The translations under genes were made by a program, and so were the position numbers. A stretch of 64,000 nucleotides of DNA, taken from Hanleya hanleyi. Taxonomy: Eukaryota > Mollusca > Polyplacophora > Lepidopleurida > Hanleyidae. The notes below the pieces were generated by a model. That model was not told the DNA's origin. It saw nothing but the letters and a program-made list of their open reading frames with translations, and searched no databases. Below are positions 13,401 through 22,400 of the stretch, in pieces. Each line of letters starts with the position of its first letter. Position 1 is the stretch's first letter. Location of the stretch: the NCBI GenBank assembly GCA_036873755.1, contig JAVTVY010020554.1, positions 19,561 to 83,560 of the forward strand, given 5' to 3'.

Positions 13401-16400
13401 AGCATAAAATTTGGGGCATGTGTCACCCATCACACAAGCAAGGGGAATCACAAACCCCATGAAATATTACTGCAAATAAAGTTAATTAGCATAATTAGTA
13501 TGTCGGACGTAACATAAGACGGAAAATCTAAAGATTTTTGATAAATCTATTTTTTTAAATATGTGTTTGCATTTGTCAGGAACTTTACATTCATGAAAAG
13601 ACAGAACGGGCATAACTTTCATTTTAATAAAGTTGGGATCATTAACTATGTAGTTGTCAGTACTTAGAGATCTCTACAATAAGGGCTTATTGGAGGACGG
13701 ACAGTGTTACGTCCAACCGTGGTGGTTAGGACCTTAAAATTCTTTTGTTAAATCACACTTTTGCCACTTTAATTGTGCATCAATTTCTACCTTTAGATCC
13801 ATTCCACCTGATGACTACAAAGAAAGTACTCTTCTATGTGTATTATTTCATATAAAAGCATCTTTTGGATGTCACCATGGTGTATGTCACAATCTTGGTG
13901 CAAATATTGGCCTCAAATCAAGCTTAATTAAGTTAATTAAAAACAAATAATTTGAAGTTGAACCTGTTATTATCTTTTCTATCTCCACAACACTCAGACA
14001 AAATAGTGGCATTTCCAGAAGTTAAAATTTCTTCATATGTAACTGTAATAAGTGACTTCAACATGAAGTGCCTGTTTGTGACACCTTAGCATATTAGTAC
14101 CCATATGATATAGCCTAGGACTACTCCTTTAGTGGGGAGAGAACTACTAGGTCTATCCAGACCAAGATGTTTTTATTGGTATTATAGCATGCAAACCCAA
14201 ACCACATCTCATGGCATGATATCTGCATACCAAATTCTACAAGAATACGACAAGGAATCCTCAGCCTATTGCCTGGAAACCAAATTTAGATTTTGCCATC
14301 AGGTGGCATGACATGTAGGCACAAGTGAGCGACATGCAATCCCAAGCAATATCTCAATTATCTTATCGATTCCAAACGATTACCAACCTCCAAAGGTGCG
14401 GAAATCCGAATTAACCGTGAAAAGTGCGGTCTGGCTGTGCATAGTGATTACGTCGCCATGCTGCAGTTTAGTCCACATCATAGTTGCCAGGGACCACTGC
14501 AAAGGCTGCTGGGATAGGTCCGTCTTCCAGAATGCTGGATGGCCAACAAGTTGATTGTTGTACAAAATGTAGTAAAGGATCCAATTTGTTTTACTTTGAC
14601 AAGGATATGCTCCTTTATTGAGTCTACATGGATCATACTAGAACTGGTTTTGCAGTGTCCCTGCCAGTTCAGGCTGCCATGTCAGCCTGTTCAAACGAAT
14701 TGCTTTGTGGGTTTCTCTGATACCTTCAGCTGAATCAAACTCGAGTTTGGTTGATTGCTGATTTGAAGACAGCAATTTTTTTTATTTAAAAACAGCAAAA
14801 GTTTCAGAATAAAGTATGAATTGTTTTTCCACTCATTTTTTAAATCAATAAGATCGATGTGAGTGGGATCCTTGTGGGATTTATGAATACAGCAAGCATT
14901 GTATACTTCTGTTGTTTGTTTGTTTTTTTTCAAGCTGACAGTAATGTACGATCGTATACTTAAACAAGAGCCCAAGGGGCTTCAATATACGCCCGTAAAG
15001 CTGGAATTACATTGGTCCAAATTTCAAGGTTGTTTAGTAGCCTTGATTGGTAGCTAGCAATACAGAGAAAAGGTCTACGATTTTGTGCTTCTGAGAATGT
15101 AACATATATCACATCTTATATTGAATGATAAACTAAAATGGGCTTAACTCTTGGAAACTAGTTGACCTTGAAACAAGAGCTGAGAGCTCCCATATCCCAC
15201 ACTGAAATCGACAATAGTCAAACACAAGAAAATAGTAGTTTTCCTGCAAATGGATTCCTTTCAGGTGAGAGAATTTTTCATGAAGGAAGAAGAAAGTGAT
15301 GAAGTAAACCTTTGTTCTTGAGTTAATAAACAGGTTAAAAGTTCATATTCCGTTAAATTAGTAAATGTATGGTTTTTATTTCACAACAGTTCAACTAAAT
15401 GTAGCTGTTTCAAACATGGGAGATAACTCCACACGACAAATTCCATACATGTAGGGGAGAGAATATTCCAACCTTACACATATAGTCAGCTAAACTTTAT
15501 TCAGTTTTGAGGAACTGTGACCTTGACCTTTGACAAATTGATCTCAAAATGTATGACTCCTATTTGCCATGAGAGTAAGGTATACTCAAAGTTTGGAATC
15601 AATCCATACCTTGAAACTAGAGATATCGCATGGACAACAAATGTTAATGGATGAATGGACAGAACGCAACATCGCATTACACGACCTCGTCTTCGACAGG
15701 CATATGAAAATGTTACTTTCAATGATTTCTTGATTTTGGGGTCACAGTGAGGGGTCACGGTACCTTGACCTTTGACCCACATTTTGGTATATAACACATG
15801 CCCCTCTAATGTATCTACTGGCAGAAAAAGAGTTATTTTTAATGATTTCCTGATGTTGGAGTCACAGTGACCTTGACTTTTGACCTTGACGTAAATTTTG
15901 GTACACAACACATCTTCCTTCAATGTATCAACGGACACAAAAAAAATCATGATTTTGATGAACTTCATGATTTTGGGGGTCACAGTGACCTAGACTTTCA
16001 GCCTTGACCTACATTTTGGTACGTGACATATCTATCTACTGACACACAAAAAGGTAATTTTTAAAGATTTCTTGATTTTGGGGTCACATTGGCCTTTGAT
16101 CTTCGATCTTGACCTAATTTTTGGTATGCAACATTTCATTTCCCCCTACTGAAACCACTCACAAAAATTAGTAATGATTTCTGATTTTTCAGTCACACTG
16201 ACCTTTGACCTTGATTCTGGGGTCACAGTGACCTTGACCCAAATTTTGGTACATGAAAAACCGTCTCCCCGTAATTTCTCAATGGACACAAAAAATCATG
16301 ATTTTTTAACAATTTCATGATTTTTGGACACTGACCTTGACATTTGACCTTGACCTACATTTTGGTATGTGACACATCATGTCACCCTAATGTATCTACT

Positions 16401-19400
16401 GACACAAAAAAAGTTATTTTTAATAATTTCCTGATTTTGGGGTCACAGTGTCCTTTGACCTTCTACCTTGACCTAATTTTTGGTATGTGACACTTCATTT
16501 CCCCCTTTTGAATCCACTCACAAAAAATTAGTAATTTTTAATAATTTCCTGATTTTTAGGTCACACTGACCTTTGACCTTGATTCTGGGGGTCACAGTGA
16601 TCTGACTATTGACCTGGATCCAAATTTTGGGACATGACAAAACGGCTAGCGGCGGATTCCATTATAAAGCAGTCCACTTGTCTGTCAAATTGTCTGTCCA
16701 ACCGAAAAATGACATTAAAAGTCAAAAAAAAAAAAGTCTGTGACATGTAATGTTTGCTAAGCCAACCAGGTTGTGTAATGTATGCATACATGAATATAAA
16801 CAGTTTTACCCTGTACATTTCCTATCTGCATTATAATAGAGAGACAGAAATGTAAATTTTGCTAATGTCATTTGTTCTAATGTCATTTGTCTGTCAAAGT
16901 TTTTTCAAAATATTCACCACAAATCAAATTTCAATTAAATTATTCAATAAAAGATTTACAATGGCACAAGCCTGACCTTATTAAGATATATGTACCATTG
17001 CCAGTGTATTAAATACAAATACATGGATACTATGGGTGTTTGAAAAATGTTGCTAATGTCATTTTTGTCCAACTCCCTTGACAGACATGACATTAGCAAA
17101 ATTTTGAAAAGGCCCTGTATTACAGCATAGGTGATGTCATACACTGACATTGGTACAGATACATATTATGATTGGCCTAATTCCACTGAGCATATGCAAG
17201 TGCTTGTCTCACAAGAAATTTCTTGTAATTATACAAAATAGATTTTGATGGGAAAATGACATTAGCAACACAAATGTTGCTAATGTCATTTGCGTTTTGT
17301 CCCGCCAAATTAAAAACTGTAGAAATAATTCATAGGGGCACCTGTTTATTTTCATCTTATGCAATTCGTTGCTATGTTTTGAATAGTAAAGTACAGGGCA
17401 CATTGTTTGTTTATGATATTTTTGAATTTATAGGTGTTGCTAATGTCATGGTCTGTCAATGACAGACGGAAATGGGAGTTAGTGGCCTAGTTTATTTGAG
17501 AATCTACCTACCCGTAATTTCTAAATGGACTAAAAAAATCATGATTTTTACAATTTCATGATTTTGGGGTCAGTGACCTTGACCTTTGACCTTGACCTAC
17601 ATTTTCATACGTGATACATCGTGTCCCCCTAATATATCTACTGACACAAACAAATGTTACTTTTAATAATTTCCTGATTTTTGGGTCACAGTGACCTTTG
17701 ACCTTCGAACTTGACCTACATTTTGGAATGTGACACTTCATTTCCTCCTATTGAATCCACTCACAAAAAATTAGAAATTTTTAATGATTTCCTGATTTTT
17801 CGGTCAAACTGACCTTTGACCTCTGACCTCGACCTACATTTGGTATGCAACACATCGTTCCTCCCTTAGGGCAAAAATTGGAACTGTAGATAGAAAACTG
17901 TCCCAGATATAGACCGGACACGAGAACCGGACAGACGGACGGAAACCGCCATCACATAATACGTCCGCCTTTTGGCGGGGCAAAAATAATGTAATCTGAA
18001 GAAAACCTATTCAGTACTGCATTTGGAAATTGATAAATCTGGGGAGTTTCAACAACATTCTTTAATTTCAACAACATTCTTTAATTTCAACAAATATATT
18101 GTGATCATTTAAATTAATCGCAGGTTGCCTACCGTGAGGACGTGGTCATTCTGCAATTATTCGGGCCAAGAATTTTCTTTGTTTATTTTAACTAGCACAT
18201 TTCACAGCACCAATAGATTGTACACACCTAAACGCTCACAAATGGATTGTACACACCTAAACGCTCACAATGTTGGTCCTCAATTTCACGCGATCAAATC
18301 GGTCATTTTCCTTAACATGATAAATGCAATAAGATACGGTACTTCCTTCTCCATGATGATCATATCAAATTTAGATGAAATATAACATTGGTGCTACCGA
18401 AACGATCATTACCAGGGTTTCAGAAAAGTGCCCCTTATCTCAGCGAAGTGCCCCTCCAAAGACAGGTAGCACCCTGCCCCTTGTTATTTCAAGGTAGGAG
18501 TCTGAATGGCACATCTGCACATTACATTCCAAGATATGGAGTCCGGAGGAAAAGAGGATGGACGGACAGCGTGACAACAATCAAGCTGAGGGGTTAAAAT
18601 ATAAGAGCTCCTCCACTGATATATATATATATAATAGTTGAGAATGTAAGTGCAGTAACTAATTGCACTGCACATGCAATATCAGTATCTTCAGGCATAT
18701 ACTTTTCAGCATTTCCAAAAATACTCTGACACAACAAAAACTTACCCATGAATTGACACACTACCCCTTAATTGTCTCTCACCTCATATCAGCCTTGACG
18801 AAGTAGAAGTAGTCATTAGCGGGCAGAGGCGAGATCTGCTCTATGAACCCCTCAGGAGTCAGACTCGGTGGCAAGCGGCGGATCACAATCTGAAAAATAT
18901 AAACAAGTCATGAGAGTGAGTGGGTCAGCCTAAATTATCTGTATACAAAATATGAGTTCTTTTTGTGGAAAAGAAATTGGGAATGGGTTATTGTGTGAGG
19001 TGTATCATTATTATTTTTGTGTGGACAACCATATTGTCATTGCCCCAGTTTAAGGGTGGAACTGCACTGGGAACTGGATGGTTTCCACATCAGGCCCTGT
19101 ACAAGTTCCAATCATTTCAGAATGCACGCTTTTCAGATAAAACGAAACACTTTAAAGTGTAACTGTGGTACCGGTACTTGTGTATGTCATATTGAAGATA
19201 ACGATGTGAATCACGAAACGCAATAAAGTTTTCCCCTAACATTTCACTCATATTCTGTCTCACAGGGTTCAAATACAGCTTACTACAGTGAAGGCGAAAT
19301 CTGCACTGCCTCGTTTGATGTCAGAGATGATGTTAATGACATCATACTAGGAGCATCCTGCACCATCTGTGGGACGTCGCAGCAATGCAGAGAATGGATG

Positions 19401-22400
19401 TTTGTAATAATCTGTTATGTTCATGATGACAAGGCAATAAGATGTCAAAACAAAGGGGGGCTCATTTCATAGAATTTTAGGTACCGACGTAACTCTAACG
19501 AGAGATCCTGAAGGATCTTGGCACCCACCATTGTCCGATAATTGTAAACTAATGACTAGAGGATCTTTTTGTCCATTGTTACTATTAAAGAACAAACGAT
19601 TGATTTGCAATTTTGTTTACAGAATTTCGAATCTGCGCGAAAAAGATTGGAAAAGGGACACTGAAAAACACCAAGATATAATCTAAGTTTCAGGAGTTTC
19701 AAGATTTCTAGAAACTGTACTTATGTCGGTTGTTATAATACAGGAGAAATGAGCAAAGTTAGTCTGAAAGTGAATGTACATGTACAGAGGATCCTTCGCC
19801 TTTGTTTTGTAGTATTTTTTTTTTATTTATTTTTTTGCACGTGTCATCATTGGGTACTGGAAGCGAGGACCAATCTCTTTGACATGAGCTTACGCTCCTG
19901 TAGCAGCTTACTTTCATTCACTCCCCCTCACTGGGTGAAGTGAGGGGGAGTGAATGAAAGTAAGCTGCTACAGGAGCGTAACATGAGCTATGAAACATAC
20001 TTAAGATTTCATAATTAGGAACGAATGCTAATTCTGTTCTGTTTACTGGGCTAGTTTGAGATATCTCTTTTAAGATATCATGCTCGAAAATAGTAAGATG
20101 GTACAAGGGATCCGGTCCGCGCAGTAATGTTGAAACTTCAAAAGTGCCTGAATTCTGATTATCTCCCTTGGATCAAAATATGCAGTCTACAGTTGTCGAG
20201 TTGTGACGTTGAGTCACAAGAGTGACCTCCCTTCATGTAGCCGACCCGCCGGCAGACGAAAGGGTGGAGCAGTTCACTTGCTACTGCATGGACTAAAGAA
20301 AACTGATTTAAAATTTGAAGAAATACATTTTAATTCCAAAATATTTGAACTCCTTGATATGGAAGGTGAAGGTATGGATATTCTCTATAGTCAATATATA
20401 GAATATGTCCCACTGTTCGATCCGCCGACTCTTGTGATGCAACATCACAACTCGAGAATACCGTATTAATTTGAAGCGTAACTTGGATTTTCGAATCGGA
20501 CCAAAAAAAGGTATCTTGCACTACTAGGCCCCATGTGGGACCTGTGTACCAAATTTCAGAAAGATCCATGAAATATTTCCTGAGAATTCACGATAACAAT
20601 GTTTCAAGGGGAAATTCAAGATGGCCGCCTTGTGGCCATATTGGATCTTCGATTCGGACCGAAAAAGGTATCTTGCATAACTAGACCATAAGGGGAACCT
20701 GTGTACCAAATTTGAGAAAGATCCATGCAGTACTTCCTGAGAAATCATGATAACAAAGTTGCATGGGAAAATCCAAGATGGCCGCCTGTTGGCCATATTG
20801 GATTTTCGAATCGGACCAGAAAAGTTATCTTGCACAACTAGACGACAAGGAGAACCTGTGTACCAAATTTAACAAAGATCCATACAGTAGTTCCTGAGAA
20901 ATCGCAATAACAATGTTTCATGGGGTAATCCAAGATGGCTGCCTGATGGACATATTGGATTTTGGAATCGGACCAGAAAAGGTATCTTGCACAACTGGAC
21001 CACAAGGGGAACCTGTGTATCAAACTTGAGAAAGATCCACGCAGTACTTCCTGAGAAATCATGATAACAAAATTTCATGGGGAAGTCTAAGATCGCCGCC
21101 TGGTGACCATATTGGATTTTCGATTCGGACCGAAAAAGGCATCTTGCATATCGAGACCCTAAGGGGAACCTGTGTACCAAATTTGAGAAAGATCCATGCA
21201 GTAGTTCCTGAGAAATGACGATAAAGTTTCATGGAGAAATCCAAGATGGCTGCCTGGTGGCCATATTGGATTTTCGAATCGGACCAAAAAAGGTATCTTG
21301 CACAACTAGACCCCAAGGGGAACCTGTGTACCAAATTTGAGAAAGATCCATTAAGTAGTTCCTGAGAAATCGTGATAACAAGGTTTCATGGGGGAAAACC
21401 AAGATGGCTGCCTGGTGGCCATATTGGATTTTCGAATCGGACCAGAAAAGGTATCTTGCACAACTAGACCCCCAAGGGGAACCTGTGTACCAAATTTGAG
21501 AAAGATCCATGCAGTAGTTCCTGAGAAATCGCGATAACAAGGTTTCATGGGGAAATCCAAGATGGCTGCCTGGTGGCCATATTGCATTTTCGAATCGGAC
21601 CAAAAAAGGTATGTGCACAACTAGACCCCAAGGGGAACCTGTGTACCAAATTTGAGAAAGATTCATTAAGTAGATCCTGAGAAATCGCGATAACAAGAAT
21701 TGTTTACGGACGGACGGACTGACGGACGGACGACGGACAACGGACCACGGACGAAAAGCGATTTGAATGTTAAATTTATATTTTTAGCCCACCATCACCA
21801 GATGGTGGGCTAAAAATATAAATTTAACATTTTTGTTTTCATAAAATCTCCAAATTTCTCGCATTGTGGCGGGGTGCAAAATTCGATATCCCCAAATTGT
21901 CTTCCTGATCTCACTCTCAAGTAAATACTTATAGAAATTCAACAATGATCGTATCAGCTTTCACGACAGAACTCCAACTAACGATTCTTGTGCACAAAAC
22001 CTGAAAACCCGTACTTCAACATGTTCAACATCAAATTCTTGCTCACGATGTGTGTCCGATAACTGGTACCGGTACTGTTCACGGCAGAAACTGAGCTGAA
22101 AAGTCGAGTTAAAAATAGCTCTCGCACATGCAGAAGGGAGTGACGTCACCCATGGAATTTATAATGAAAGAAAGTTGACGAGTTCAGCATTTATCGTGTC
22201 AGTTTTCATGTCATTTCGAAAAATATTTGTTTATATATTCTAAATAACCTTCAAAAACGCACGACAATAGATCAATTCAATTCAATTTATTGTACCAAGA
22301 AACAAATACATACAAGGACATGTAGCCCACAAGGGACGGGGCACAAATTACAATGTACAAAATGAAATATATTAATAATAATAAATAATGATACAGATAC

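Noticed and set aside
20590..21580. CCATATTGG as a serum response factor CArG box
   Set aside because: It has five A/T bases between CC and GG, while the consensus needs six.
20524..21696. Several overlapping minus-strand frames with WYTGSPWG-like words
   Set aside because: The word recurs with the 157-bp tandem unit; no domain or start context.
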